A stretch of DNA of 64,000 nucleotides from Cladopsammia gracilis (GCA_022457155.1 JAJGOT010000360.1:263001-327000); one strand, 5' to 3'; positions 13,801 to 22,391 are shown, counted from the stretch's first letter. Made by a program: numbers and translations. The notes: generated from the letters alone by a model not told the origin.

Positions 13801-16800
13801 AGGGGCAATAAATCTCGATTTTTTTCTACCACAATGCCTTGCACGCATCTGCTTGTGACGCGTGACAATCAGCCTGGCAATTAGCAATTAGCCTCACAAT
13901 TAGCCTCGCTTTGACGCGCGTACTCACGTGGCGATGCCTTCATCTATCGCTTTCGCTTTCGCTCGCGTCAGCTCGCTGCTCGTGTGTGAAACGGTTGGCG
14001 TTGGTTACTTTCAGGGATGCCGCGCTATATAGCGAAAGCAACTGTATTAGCGCGCGCTAAAATAGCGAATTAATGCCGCGATCATAAAATTGTCATTTTG
14101 AGAGTAAACGATGAATGTTATCGACTTTCTAAACGTAGTAATTTCTCTCGAGTCGGTAATTGCAAAATTACAAAAACTGATTAAGAGCAACTACACATGT
14201 ACGGAATGTTTCATTTTTTCCGGCGGAAATGAGCCCCTGAAAAAAACCAATAGGGGCGGCCATTTGGAAGACCGTCTAACAAAAAATCTCAAATTTGTCT
14301 CCAACACGAAATTAGGATTGCGTTCTTCGAACGCGATTATTGCTAAAACACATGAAGTTACCATACTGTTCTTGCTATGACACCATTACAGTTATGTTGG
14401 GGTTATGAATAAATACTGTTGAACTGTTATGACGTTTGTGCTCATTGTCATTATGATTACCATTCCATAACAAAAGAACAAAACGTATATCCACACGAGT
14501 ATCTGAACTTCTTTCTTTCAACTTCTGCTAACATTTAATGCAGGCGCATTGTTTCAGATGTCATCTGGAACATGGAATACCCAATACACACACTTGATAA
14601 AACGGCCAATTGTCCACACTGAATGCTAAATGACAAGGCAGCATCCACTGCTGCATCGGTATGCTAGTTGCAATCAATAAGGCAATCAATAAGGCAATCA
14701 ATAAGGGGGTGTTAACGTTATACACTGTAAATTCAAAAGAGCTGTTTCAGCCCCAAATTCTGAATCAGCTCTGAGTCATTAAAGCTAATTCAGCCCTTCA
14801 TGGGGCCATTTTGGACATTAATGGGCCTGATTCAGCCCACATTGTTGCCCTGTTTTGGTGCAATTGGGCAAAAACTGCTCCATTTTAGGTCCAAAACAGC
14901 TCCCTGTTAGATCCAAACAGCTCCATTTTAGAAGGGCTAAATTAGCCCCAAAAATGGTACCATTCTGGACTCGCCCGAAACAGCCCCAATTTTGGGCCTA
15001 AAACAGCACTTTTGAATTTACAGTGTACTTGCATAACTTTCTTATCGATACGAGTTTATCCCTGTACCTGTACCGGGATGAATATTTTACCAGTATCGTG
15101 TGAACACGATACGGTTTCTCGCCACCAATAACACCCAGTGGCGAGTATCAGTTATTGTAAGATTCGGGCTAAATTTCGGCAACAACCTACACTACCATTC
15201 TATAGATTATGACTTCAGAATGCTGCTGCTCCAGGCCCGTGAAACACGCCTCTGCTCCGACTTAGTCTGCGCTAAGTTGGCTAAGCAAGCGTTACCTACT
15301 CTACAAGAAGGATATGGACTGGTAGTATGTTACTGCTGTCTCTGAAACAATTCCCAATTTTTATTTTCAGTTATGGGATCCAGTCTCCGGCGCCTGTCTG
15401 GGCGTCTTTGACCAGCCCAGGAACAATCCGATCGTTGCCATGACGACTCTTCCAGCGCCAAGCCAGTGTGTAGTGGCCGTCATGGCCGAAGGAACTGCGA
15501 GGTAAAAACTGGGCTTACCGTCTCTTGGCTATTTAAGTGAACAGTTCAGCTCTAACATGGTTTCTTCTCTTTAGATTTCTTGATGTTCGCCAGAAAAACT
15601 TTGTCACTGAGTGGAAAGTTACCACAAGTAGCATAGCAGGTATTGCATTCTGTTTTATACGGCCTTGTACACATTAAATATACATTGCTACATCCACGTT
15701 CTTCAACTTACAACAAGAGCTACAACGTTGGCTTTCCTTTGAAACTGGGTGCAAGTTACAGAAAAGTGGCTGATAGAGTTAAATTACCTTGTAGAACCCT
15801 ATACCTAAACTTTTACTATTTAATGTCGCTCCAACTAACTGTCATCGATCGACACATGGGGCCCAGGCTGGAGACGTCTACGCTTAGACTCAAACAAAGC
15901 GGATCAAGACACAGCAATCCCAACCTTGTGGCCTATTAACCCGTTAAATGAATGCTGCCTTTTTTACTGGCATTTCCGATGAGATTATCATTAAACTTCA
16001 GCATTGGTTTATTTTTTAAACTTCACACTTGAAATCTTATATTGTATTACTTAGGTACGGTCCGTGACATCTGTTGCAGTCCTGATGGACGGTGGATCGC
16101 TCTTGGTTTCTCGTCTGGTCTCACGTCTGTGTTGGATACCAGGGGTGGACTTCTCCGCAGCCACAGGCGGGCTCACACGTCTGAAATTTATCAGGTAATC
16201 GCGTTCGAAGAACGCATAGCCTCTTCCAGGCGTTTAGATTGTGGGGAGCAGCGAAAAGCGACCCCTCGTTTTTTCTCTTGCGCCCAATTTTTCTTTCGCG
16301 CGCCACAAACTTAACGCCTGGAACAGGCTAAAGAATGCAATCCTAATCTCGTGTTGGTTGTCCTGTGGTTTATGTGCAGTAAAATTTGAGATTTTCTGGT
16401 GGCCGATCTTCCAAATGGCCGCCCCTATTTTTTTTTTTTTTTCAGTGGCTCATTTCCGCCGGAAGTTCCTTCGAACGCGTCTCCATAATCTCCGATTACT
16501 GCTAGTATATATAGATAGGCTTAGAAAAATGATGGGGATGGTTCTATGAGTATGAGTATGGAGCTTTTCGAGCGGGCCTTTGGCCCGCGAGAGCTCCGCT
16601 ATAACTGCAGTGGAACCTCCTTGATATGCACACCGTAGGGACTCGGAGGACACTTAAGGGGATAGATGAGAGGGCTTAACAGGAAATCGGACACCTTATT
16701 GAGAATTATATAACGTAAATAATAGATCAGTTGGCTAGCTTTCAGTTAAGGTTAGGGCTAGCAGTTACCGCCTGTTGGGCCCTCTCATGTGTCGCTTCAA

Positions 16801-19774
16801 GTACTCTCCAGAGACCTCGGGGACTGTCTGTCATATATTTTGTTTCATAAGATAACAAGGAGGAAGATATCGAGTGAATTACCGAAGAATCAGAATTTTT
16901 GCGAGTTTTCCAAGACATAGCTCCGTTAACGATTTGTTAACGAGCGGTTTTCAGTCAAAAACAAAAGCAATCACTCAAATCGGATGCACACCATCGACTG
17001 AACCCATCACAACTCGAAGCAAATACATGTAGCCGAGAAAACGCGGGAAAACGCGTGCGAGCAAGGCACGATTGATTTTAGTTTAACTTCTGATTGGTTG
17101 AGAACGTGGCGCGAGATTTTTTAGCCAATCACAAAGCGTAGCAATGCAAAACCAAAGCAAATGCGAAATTACTTTCGATACTAAATTGAAAACCTCTCTG
17201 GAGGAAGAAAGCGAGAAGACTGCACAAAGAATGCGAGGACGACGTGATGGTATTTTGGCGAGGTAATGTGGCATGGAATATGTATGTTAGTAATTCCCGG
17301 GTTTTTTAAATGTATTTGTTCAATTAATTTTCTTACAGGTCAAGGCCTTTTCAAATACCTCGTTTGTGACGTCATCTGTAGATTCTGGTTTGTCACTGTG
17401 GAAAGATGACGGATTGCGCCTTAAGATTCTCAAAGGTAATGAGGGAAGTGGTGGGGTTTGTTAGTCCAAAAAGTGTTTGAAAACACCCCTGAACCCTTCA
17501 AAGGTATCCAAATCTCGTTTTGTGGGCGTGGCTTCACCCCTAAGAGGTACCAATTCTAAAACAAGACATGTCACATTCTGTCATTTTTCGGCTCAATACC
17601 GTAATAGGTACCGCAATAGGTACCGCAATAATTCTAACGGTGGTGGTCATTTGAGATTTGAGCACCCTAAGCGCTACCGATCTACAAATTTTCCCCCTCT
17701 AAAAGATACGACGAGCACCCCCGTCATTTTAGTATGGGAGTCCTCCCCGGGGGGGATCGCGTCCGCCTGGGTTTCTTTTGGGCCTTCGAGACATCAGCGG
17801 AAAAGTACTGAAATTGTCTAAAGGGCCGAATACATAGCGAATTTCAGCCCAGTAGGCGTTTTTTGGACGGGTTGGATTTTTGTTGCGATTACATGACGAA
17901 TTTCAGCCCTGGCTGACAGCCGTAGCCGCCATCTTGTTTCATTAAAAACGGATCATTGCGAATGCCCAAATGCACTTTTCTACCCAGGTGACCTCGCATT
18001 TTCAGCCCGGGCTGAAATTTCATTCCTATTACATGAGGTTTTTCAGCTCGTTTGCCCAGGCTGAAATTTCTAGCCCGGTTTGACAAATTGGGCTGGAAAT
18101 TGCAGCCCGGGCTGAAACTTTCTTCATGTAATCGCAAACGTCGTTTTAAGAAGATTTGTTCAAGAAACTGGGCTGAAATATAAGCCCGCCTAACCGGGCT
18201 GAAATTCGCCTTGTAATCGGCCCCAAATAAGTCTTATTGATATCCCAAATCTAATCAGATGCAAGACACATATTCTATTGACTCAAAGTTTTTAATATTG
18301 TCTAATTATTTTTGAAGTATAATGTCAATCAAATATGCCCTAACTATCACGAAATGTAAACAAGAGCCTTACTCTCTTTTTGATGTTAACAGCTGGTACA
18401 AGAGGTATCGAAGTGTTATACTTTGGGGAACCCCTTGTGATGTTATTCTGTTCAATGATAGGCAACTGTATTTGCAATTCGTGATGTTATCGATCTATGT
18501 TTTTGAAATAATCATTGACTAAAATTACACATTACAGCAAAATTTTGCTTAAAAAAATCACGAATTTAGAGTACATTCAATTGCCCTCTTTCTGGAGATT
18601 TTAGATTCACTAGCAAACGAAATAAATCTTGATTTTCGTGCACTACGACTACTTGTTGTAGTGGCGATATTAAATACCTGGAAATCATCTTCCTCGTTAA
18701 ACAGCCAAATTTCAATTTTGACAATGAATGAACTTGTAATTAATAGAAATTACTTTGACAATATTCACCAAATATTGTAGTAGAAAAGACGTGGCCGTTC
18801 ATTGTGGTAAGGCACAATAATTTGCCATCATTTGTCTCACGATGTTGTCACATGAAACATATGTCGCGACGTTTGGACGTTCAAGAAAAACACAACAACA
18901 GGAGACCCGAAGAAACAGTTTCTCGCCAGAATAATGGAGATCTAAATCCGCTAATCGCAGCCGACCATCGTGCTACAAATCATGACTTCATCGGTTTACC
19001 TCTGGGCCTAAAGAACAATCGTAACGTCGCAATATACGTTTGTTAACGGTAATACAACAAATTAGTATGCTCACCAAATATATTGTTCTTTGTTTTGAAC
19101 TTGAAGGCCCAAGCGACCCTCTTCCCTCTATACTGGTGTGGCGAGACCAAGTGATCTCAGCTAACATGAACGGGCGAATTGGTGTTTATAATTTACAAGA
19201 AGAAGCGCCAGAGGTGAGATTAAGTCTGTACTTTAAATATTTGTTGTGGGGCTGTGTCAGTGAATTTTGGCTGATTAATTTGTCATAACTATTCTAATGT
19301 TATCACTGATGGTAACACTTTCTCAAACGTAAAATGCTTCAATCGGTAACCCGGAGAGAAAGATTTCAAGCAAATTCTCGAAGGCAGAACAAACTATTAT
19401 TAGCTTTTAAGCAATTTTTGAAAGATCCAATGAGATAATTTGAAACCGTTGACCATACATTCCATCCTTACCACTCCTAGCCATAGACACTTGTTAACAC
19501 ATTCAGTGTACTCAGATAGCGATTTTTAAGAAAAAAAAAACTAGACAATCATTTTTAGGTTTCCATTCATGCAAATATTACTTTCTGCTTTTCAAAAATA
19601 GCTGACATGGTCTAAAAACCTGTTTTTCTCTTTTTTTTCCCACAGGTTCCTTACTTTAGCTACAAGCTGAGCAGTGACGTCTTCCGCGGCGGTATCACGT
19701 GTCTCGGTTACCTGCCACTCAACAGGCTGCTCCTGATTGGTAGCGATACAGGAAATATTGTTCTTTGTTCCTAG
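747..19774 (+). CDS. WDR81: WD repeat-containing protein 81, 3' part of gene (14 exons)
   Basis: Spliced coding region: 747-925, 3298-3488, 6498-8359, 8908-9349, 10155-10623, 11820-11884, 12738-12800, 13187-13410, 15371-15501, 15575-15639, 16055-16194, 17339-17435, 19107-19213, 19646-19774. All introns are GT-AG and all phases agree; the sum is 4164 nt, 1387 residues plus TAG. Human WDR81 has 1941 residues (BEACH near the N-terminus, WD40 propeller at the C-terminus), so about 550 N-terminal residues including BEACH should lie upstream of the window. Visible here in order: a kinase-like C-lobe remnant (residues 1-123), a helical middle with an acidic linker (about 538-614), and WD40 blades from about residue 1085 to the end. 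Known role of the family: with WDR91 it restrains class III PI3-kinase on endosomes, controls early-to-late endosome conversion, and helps clear p62/ubiquitin aggregates. Identification is from recalled family similarity; exon structure is read from sequence. Confidence 0.93.
1655..1740 (-). mobile_element. Retroposon 3' tail ending in GATA repeats
   Basis: Minus-strand sequence runs through CCGTATTAGTAGAGGGCTTG to AATAAAGTTTCTATCTATCT, a typical LINE/SINE 3' end with a tetranucleotide tail. Only the tail region is recognisable. Confidence 0.45.
2337..2460. mobile_element. Fold-back MITE (TACTTATTGACTAAGT termini)
   Basis: The left arm TACTTATTGACTAAGT pairs with ACTTAGTCAATAAGTA, and the arms continue inward through GGATGGGAAAATATTTGGCT and the GGTCATGGCG core. 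The whole segment is one hairpin. Confidence 0.85.
2561..2830 (+). repeat. Tandem units of the ~85-110-bp 'GAGTCTGTGGATGAAATC' repeat
   Basis: About 2.5 degenerate units containing TTGAGTCTGTGGATGAAATC and AAGTGTGACCATTCAAAT-like cores. The same unit occurs at 4230-4330, 22135-22320 and 38450-38570. Confidence 0.75.
3298..3488 (+). CDS. WDR81: WDR81 exon: kinase-like C-lobe, part 2
   Basis: Starts with one base completing AGG (Arg) after ATCATTAG and ends one base into a Gly codon before GTAGAAAG. It encodes YARAGVQAFLKAASS and then PLTADLLLQPHLGLFPFPSY. The P-L-T-A-D-L-L-L-Q-P-H run resembles the 'R-P-T-A-E-E-L-L-x-H-P' end of protein kinase folds. Phases on both sides match the neighbouring exons exactly. 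Confidence 0.9.
3762..3904. mobile_element. MITE with long inverted arms (CCCCGGTTGTTCAAAAGGTG)
   Basis: Near-perfect inverted repeat: CCCCGGTTGTTCAAAAGGTG plus GATAGCGCTATCC at the left, mirrored at the right end. Centre near 3830. Confidence 0.9.
4196..4396. mobile_element. TTAA-bounded TIR element carrying a 'GAGTCTGT' subrepeat, copy 1
   Basis: Left end TTAACCCTTTCACTCTC and right end GGAGTCAAAAGGTTAA are inverted matches with some mismatches. Inside is one unit of the GAGTCTGTTGACGAAATCCT repeat. A second copy with two units ends at 22390. Confidence 0.7.
4435..6300 (+). mobile_element. Truncated non-LTR retrotransposon (LINE) relic, RT core deleted
   Basis: 4445-4646 encodes the C-terminal endonuclease part (TTIDLILTNNPSELSHAGIS then IGLSDHCLV). 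From 4930 comes the start of the RT linker (SRSFKNVDPVSFRNDLLLAP) with stops, then 5368-6041 holds the end of the RT ORF (LILPYFDYTSTVWGCIGKGL, ARIISDYETQSNELLDELGW, LWNKIPAEARDHASLNAFKA). The polymerase palm motifs are missing, so it cannot be active. The 3' end carries a GAT microsatellite tail at 6287-6300. It lies in a WDR81 intron, in the same orientation as the gene. Confidence 0.85.
4647..4929. mobile_element. MITE (AGAGCAGTTTTCAATTGAGTGTC) inserted in the LINE, copy 1
   Basis: Termini AGAGCAGTTTTCAATTGAGT and CACTCCACTGAAAACTGCT are inverted; GTAT flanks both sides. The body shares TTTTCCCGCGCTTGG and CAACCAATCAGAAGTAAA blocks with copies at 16941-17199 (reverse) and 53679-53975. Confidence 0.85.
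6498..8359 (+). CDS. WDR81: WDR81 large central exon with acidic linker
   Basis: The largest exon, 1862 nt. It begins GRKQETNAQKSKPPEGLVFL and then MEQVDTAAAFLPDLLSIVDD, a strongly conserved WDR81 helical block (about residues 124-260). Then comes a long low-complexity part rich in Asp, Glu and Ser (densest at 7740-7970: repeated EE, SSEDE, EAEDDE). It closes with a second conserved block, GTISGIAAESIVWLAPRLGP to QYLPYIEKT. The donor is ACG|GTGAGT at 8360; reading through to 8380 would be a false end. The acidic stretch produces long but meaningless ORFs on the other strand. Confidence 0.95.
8360..8907. other. WDR81 intron with no recognised element
   Basis: No ORF, terminal repeat or microsatellite of note was seen here. 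Confidence 0.6.
8908..9349 (+). CDS. WDR81: WDR81 exon: conserved helical block
   Basis: Acceptor AATCTTAACAG, phase 0; donor TCAG|GTGTGT leaves one base. It encodes IRGVQTKVTQRGEAALAGVL and ends in a charged coil (ERMRKLKKDEIEERLSPTED). Its content is predicted helical repeat; no separate domain name can be assigned. Confidence 0.94.
9730..9990 (-). repeat. Dispersed repeat family R1, reverse copy
   Basis: Read in reverse it contains AGAAGGAGAGATATCAAGTG, TTTTCGAAGAGAAAATAAAC and AGCGAGTTTTCTAAG blocks, also present at 11254-11500, 16850-16925, 19345-19510 and 61844-62190. An AAGGTGGCTCC terminus near 9403 marks a fragment of another family. Confidence 0.65.
10155..10623 (+). CDS. WDR81: WDR81 exon: pre-propeller region
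   Basis: Starts after TGTTTTAG completing a Gly codon; the donor is the perfect GTAAGT at 10624. It encodes DSFAEKAEDLYNSPAYNELY, then AFVPLCGIMGSKYMEHSLHN, an acidic stretch EDEDDGEETK and a basic tail KFKKRHKPPMWLIGKKF. Confidence 0.93.
10664..10885. repeat. CAA and AAAT microsatellites
   Basis: (CAA)n at about 10662-10715 with impurities, and (AAAT)n at about 10820-10885, in the intron directly after a WDR81 donor. Confidence 0.95.
11254..11500 (+). repeat. Dispersed repeat family R1
   Basis: Begins AAGGGAACTACGTCATGGGA and runs through GAGGAAGATATCAAGTGAAT and CCATCTGCAGCCCAAGACAC, matching 61850-62110 block by block. Confidence 0.7.
11560..11752 (-). mobile_element. tRNA-derived SINE (second family)
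   Basis: Minus strand: box A TTAGCTCAGCGCTGG (11722-11741) and box B GGTTCGATCCCC (11688-11702), followed by a non-tRNA body. The head looks like a tRNA but the 3' half does not pair with it, so it is not a tRNA gene. Confidence 0.75.
11820..11884 (+). CDS. WDR81: WDR81 small exon
   Basis: 65 nt between TTTTGACAG and GTATGT. It encodes SPSSSDQYLRGSWLTHWENQ; R-G-x-W-L-x-x-W-E is a recognisable WDR81 motif just before the WD40 region. It is too short for ORF scans but phase-matched on both sides. Confidence 0.9.
11938..12432 (+). repeat. Tandem array of a ~115-bp unit with long G runs
   Basis: About 4.5 copies of a unit containing TCAACTGAGTTGATAAGG, ACTGGCCATCGTAAAGTGAT and TCAAAAGCTGAC followed by 7-16 G and GGGGTGGGGAAG. 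The single unit is related, in reverse, to 47790-47900. The flank 12430-12470 carries the same gene-end-like stretch (GAAGGGCTAGCGTTTGAA). Confidence 0.9.
12738..12800 (+). CDS. WDR81: WDR81 small exon: lead-in to first WD40 blade
   Basis: 63 nt between TTATTTTAG and GTGACG. It encodes VKGKVGNKFNLQQVKLQTFT followed by a split Gly that begins the G-H-S-G-P motif of the first blade. Confidence 0.92.
13187..13410 (+). CDS. WDR81: WDR81 exon: WD40 blade 1
   Basis: Starts in the Gly of GHSGPVRSVYVQDSEHCFLS and contains ASKDKTVKLWSL, a textbook WD40 D-K-T-V-K-L-W signature, then the next A strand (YYKHTRQVFHVGMVESMRHA). Donor CAT|GTAAGC, phase 0. Confidence 0.95.
13598..13715. repeat. GGCACC/GGCACA minisatellite
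   Basis: Hexamer array (GGCACCGGCACC...) at 13620-13670 flanked by degenerate CAGGCACAGG units in a WDR81 intron. Confidence 0.9.
14218..14345 (+). repeat. Dispersed repeat R2, copy without MITE (empty site)
   Basis: Carries GGGGCGGCCATTTGGAAGAC, CACGAAATTAGGATTGCGTT and CTTCGAACGCGATTA. The same sequence appears reversed at 16196-16480, where a MITE interrupts it. Confidence 0.85.
14721..15027. mobile_element. MITE with ACACTGTAAATTCAAAAG termini
   Basis: TACACTGTAAATTCAAAAGA at the left is mirrored by CTTTTGAATTTACAGTGTA at the right. The interior is a run of short degenerate AAAACAGCTCC / TTCAGCCC words on both strands. Confidence 0.85.
15371..15501 (+). CDS. WDR81: WDR81 exon: WD40 blade 2
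   Basis: Begins LWDPVSGACLGVFDQP right after TTATTTTCAG; L-W-D followed by turn and strand is the end of one blade and the start of the next. Ends two bases into an Arg codon at GTAAAA. Confidence 0.94.
15575..15639 (+). CDS. WDR81: WDR81 small exon: WD40 blade 3
   Basis: 65 nt after CTCTTTAG. It encodes RFLDVRQKNFVTEWKVTTSS and ends in a split Gly at GTATTG. The intron before it is only 73 nt (15502-15574). Confidence 0.92.
15640..16054. other. WDR81 intron with no recognised element
   Basis: It holds a 98-codon ORF with no family resemblance, judged a chance reading of the intron. Confidence 0.5.
16055..16194 (+). CDS. WDR81: WDR81 exon: WD40 blade 4
   Basis: Encodes GTVRDICCSPDGRWIALGFS and then SGLTSVLDTRGGLLRSHRRA; S-P-D-G-R-W-I-A-x-G is the WD40 B-C strand signature. 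Donor CAG|GTAATC; the intron from about +3 onward is dispersed repeat sequence. Confidence 0.95.
16217..16330. mobile_element. Mutator-like MITE (TAGCCT... termini) with 9-bp target duplication
   Basis: Inverted ends TAGCCTCTTCCAGGCGTT / AACGCCTGGAACAGGCTA. It is flanked by AAGAACGCA (16208-16216) and AAGAATGCA (16331-16339). The unoccupied site with a single copy of the 9-mer is at 14318-14341 (reverse). 114 bp. Confidence 0.88.
16941..17199. mobile_element. MITE, copy 2 of the AGAGC(A/G)GTTTTCA family (reverse)
   Basis: Contains ACGCGGGAAAACGCGTG and TTCTGATTGGTTGAGAACGT, the reverse complement of the copy inside the LINE; ends CGAGCGGTTTTCAGT and TTGAAAACCTCT. Confidence 0.8.
17339..17435 (+). 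CDS. WDR81: WDR81 exon: WD40 blade 5
   Basis: After TTTTCTTACAG. It encodes VKAFSNTSFVTSSVDSGLSL, then WKDDGLRLKILK. The S-x-D-x-x-L-S-L-W pattern ends a blade. Ends one base into a Gly codon at GTAATG. Confidence 0.93.
17822..18225. mobile_element. MITE with GGGCCGA..CGAATTTCAGCCC termini
   Basis: Left GGGCCGAATACATAGCGAAT, right ATTCGCCTTGTAATCGGCCC. The word TTTCAGCCCGGGCTGAAA and relatives repeat on both strands at least seven times inside. Confidence 0.85.
19107..19213 (+). CDS. WDR81: WDR81 exon: WD40 blade 6
   Basis: Acceptor TTGAACTTGAAG, a weaker pyrimidine tract than the others. It encodes GPSDPLPSILVWRDQVISAN and MNGRIGVYNLQEEAPE; N-G-R-I-G-V-Y is a blade-end pattern. Donor GAG|GTGAGA. 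Confidence 0.91.
19345..19510 (+). repeat. Dispersed repeat family R1, fragment
   Basis: GGAGAGAAAGATTTCAAGCA to CCATAGACACTTGTTAAC follows the order of blocks in the 61.9-kb copy, with more divergence. Confidence 0.5.
19646..19774 (+). CDS. WDR81: WDR81 terminal exon: last WD40 blade and stop
   Basis: After TTTTTTCCCACAG. It encodes VPYFSYKLSSDVFRGGITCL, then GYLPLNRLLLIGSDTGNIVL and CS, stop TAG at 19772-19774. The propeller closes on the last strand with almost no tail, as in the human protein. Confidence 0.95.
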   Translation, partial: VPYFSYKLSSDVFRGGITCLGYLPLNRLLLIGSDTGNIVLCS

Positions 19775-20867
19775 GCAACGCATGGCATGACACTCAACAC
19801 ATGGCTTTTTCTATCTCGTTACCAACCATTTCTATGTAGTTGAGAAATAATTACCCAAAAATTAGCCTCCAATGCAGACGTCGTTAGGACTAGTCAAGCA
19901 ATGTTTCCTCGTCACGCAATCCTTCCCCTCTACCTAGACTGCTGGCAGTGCCTGAAAGTCCTGCAGTCGAGCATCACTCGATCGACGGAGCGAACGACAG
20001 TAAGACGAGCCGAGCGGGGACTGAGGAAGAGGCGGGAAGAGGCGGGAAGAGGCAGGCCGTTCCCTTCTGTCTTCCCCCAGTTTCCCCTCGGCTCGTTCGC
20101 TCGCCCCAGTCTCGCCGAGCTTGTTTTTGTGACGAGCTTGCCCGCTCGACTGTCTGAAAAATGACAGCTAGATGGAAAATGACAGCTAGAGACTACTCGA
20201 CATTTAGTACTCCTTAAACATATTACACATGATTGCAAATAGCTGTTCCGGGCAACCGGAATGCGGTGAGCGAAGTGCATTGGTGCCTTCACACGACAAA
20301 GAAACAAACAAACAAACTGAAATTGGCAATCTTGAGTTGTCAAAATAAAGTTGGTGTGTGTGGAACGTCACACCAACAATTGACAAACATGTTGGCCAAC
20401 TGTTGGCGCCAACTGTTTTGAGTTCAGGTTAGCAAACTCGCATTTGACATGTGCACATATGTTCCTCGTTTCGCCGGGTCCTCTCTCTTCCTGCCTCGGG
20501 AAGAAAGAACCCCGGTGAGAACAAGGTGTAGGTGTGTGGAAGTTTGTTGTGTGAAAACACGAGATTGTTACGTTTTTGGAGTTTTCCAGCACGAGTTTTT
20601 TTCTTTTCATTTTATAATTAAACTTTTTTGACACATTAGATAGATATATTTGTTTGACTTTGTAGGATTTATGTTATGTTGGGGCCAAATAAGCACAGTC
20701 TTTCAACGCGTACAGGTAAAGCAACAAACTTTATTTAACGAAGTTACAATCTTGACATTCACATTCGATTCGATACGGTCGCTGATGCTCATACACGCTT
20801 ACGTACGGTGAAAACATTCTGTTCGAATACGGCCCGTTCAAATGAATAAACAGAGTTTTTCGAGCTC

Positions 20868-21068
20868 AATAGACCTCTTTAGCTTGTATATTTTGTTTTC
20901 CCAATGTAGATCATGTGATGTTACCCTAGAGAACTGTTTCTTTTAAATGTTGTTTTCTTCACGTGCATATGTACGCATAATTTATGAAAAGACAAAGGAC
21001 AAATTCCCTTGAGAACATCACATGACCTACATTGGGAAAACAAAACGTACAAGCTAAAGAGGTCTATT
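20868..21068. mobile_element. MITE with AATAGACCTCTTTAGCTTGT termini
   Basis: Arms of about 55 bp: AATAGACCTCTTTAGCTTGT plus TTTGTTTTCCCAATGTAG on the left, mirrored to 21068 on the right. Confidence 0.88.
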
Positions 21069-21274
21069 GGCTCACACCAGCGTTTCTCCACCGAGCAAAG
21101 CCATGAGCCGTGGTCACGTGACTCTACACAGGGTACCCATGCGAAAAAAACAACAATCACAGGATTGAAACTATTGTCTTCAGAATTTACAGGGCCGCAA
21201 ATGGCTCCAAACATGTTATAGTGTCCCCAATTAGCTCTTTTTGTAGCTTAATACATTGACACTTTAATAAAGTT

Positions 21275-21368
<94 letters not shown>
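21275..21368. repeat. ATC microsatellite (likely retroposon tail)
   Basis: About 31 pure ATC units after ACTTTAATAAAGTT, a LINE-like 3' end; it directly abuts the next MITE. Confidence 0.95.
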
Positions 21369-21373
21369 ACTTT

Positions 21374-22062
21374 AAGGCGCTGTTACACGGTGCAATTTTT
21401 TCTGCAACTTGTCTCGCAACGGCGTTGCGAAACATGTTGCACGAACCATTGCACCGTGTAACATACTCCGCAACACGCGAAATCGTTGCGAGACAAGTTG
21501 CTGAAACCGTTGCAAAAAGTACAACATGATTCTACTTTCCACAACGTATTCATGCAACTTGTCTCGGCGTTGCACGGTGTTGCGGTGTGTAACACCCCTT
21601 TTGCAACTTGTTTCGCAATTTTTTTAGAATTTATCTCCCACAATCCCCCTCTGGCTGTTATGCACATGCGCCTTGATAACATAACCTGGTCTCCAAGATG
21701 GCGGACACTCCTCGGACAATCGAGAGAGAGTTCCTTGACAAGCGCCCCTCTCTTCGCTCCGACCTATCACTTTCAAGCCCAATTAACCCGACTTCGCTTT
21801 TGAATTGGTTCATCTTCATCTAATAACATGTTAGCAAGTAGAAGAACCTGAATGATCCGTTTTCTGGCCGCCATTTTTGTTTGAAACATTCAAAAGTGGC
21901 GCCAAAACAACGGCGCGAAAGAGACAAACACATCAAGTTGCAAAAAACAATTGCAGTGTGTAACATCTCTCTCACGCAACTGCAATTGTCCGTGCAACTT
22001 GTTTCGCAACGCCGTTGCGAGACAAGTTGCAGAAAAAATTGCATCGTGTAACAGCGCCTTTA
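21374..22062. mobile_element. TIR element built from GCAACTTGTCTCGCAACG words
   Basis: Ends AAGGCGCTGTTACACGGTGC and GCATCGTGTAACAGCGCCTT. The word GCAACTTGT(C/T)TCGCAAC recurs several times on both strands at 21400-21620 and 21990-22030. Confidence 0.87.
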
Positions 22063-22089
22063 GTTTGTCGCTAGCACGAAGGCATTTCT

Positions 22090-22390
22090 TGTTTTCCCTC
22101 TCACTTCTAGAGTTACTAATGGAGACATGTGGTGTAGTTCTAACTTTTGAGTCTGTGGACGAAATCCTATGGTGTGACCATTCAAATGAAATCTCTTCAG
22201 CAGTACTGCATGGTACCATTTGTTCTAACTTTTGAGTCTGTGGATGAAATCCTATGGTGTGACCATTCAAATGAAACCTCTTCGGCAGTACTTTTGCAAA
22301 GTACCATTTGTTTTTCAATATTTTACAAAATTAAATTTGGTAAGTTTTCTTAATTTTGATGTTTGGCACTTTTCGGAGTGAAAGGGTTAA
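22090..22390. mobile_element. TTAA-bounded TIR element with two 'GAGTCTGT' subrepeats, copy 2
   Basis: Two tandem units (about 22138-22222 and 22223-22306) of TTTTGAGTCTGTGGA(C/T)GAAATC with TATGGTGTGACCATTCAAAT; right end GGAGTGAAAGGGTTAA. The left end is degraded (CCCTCTCACTTCTAGAG). Confidence 0.72.
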
Positions 22391-22391
22391 C

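Noticed and set aside
13557..13868. Minus-strand 103-codon frame with Ala-Gly repeats
   Set aside because: Created by the GGCACC minisatellite in a WDR81 intron.
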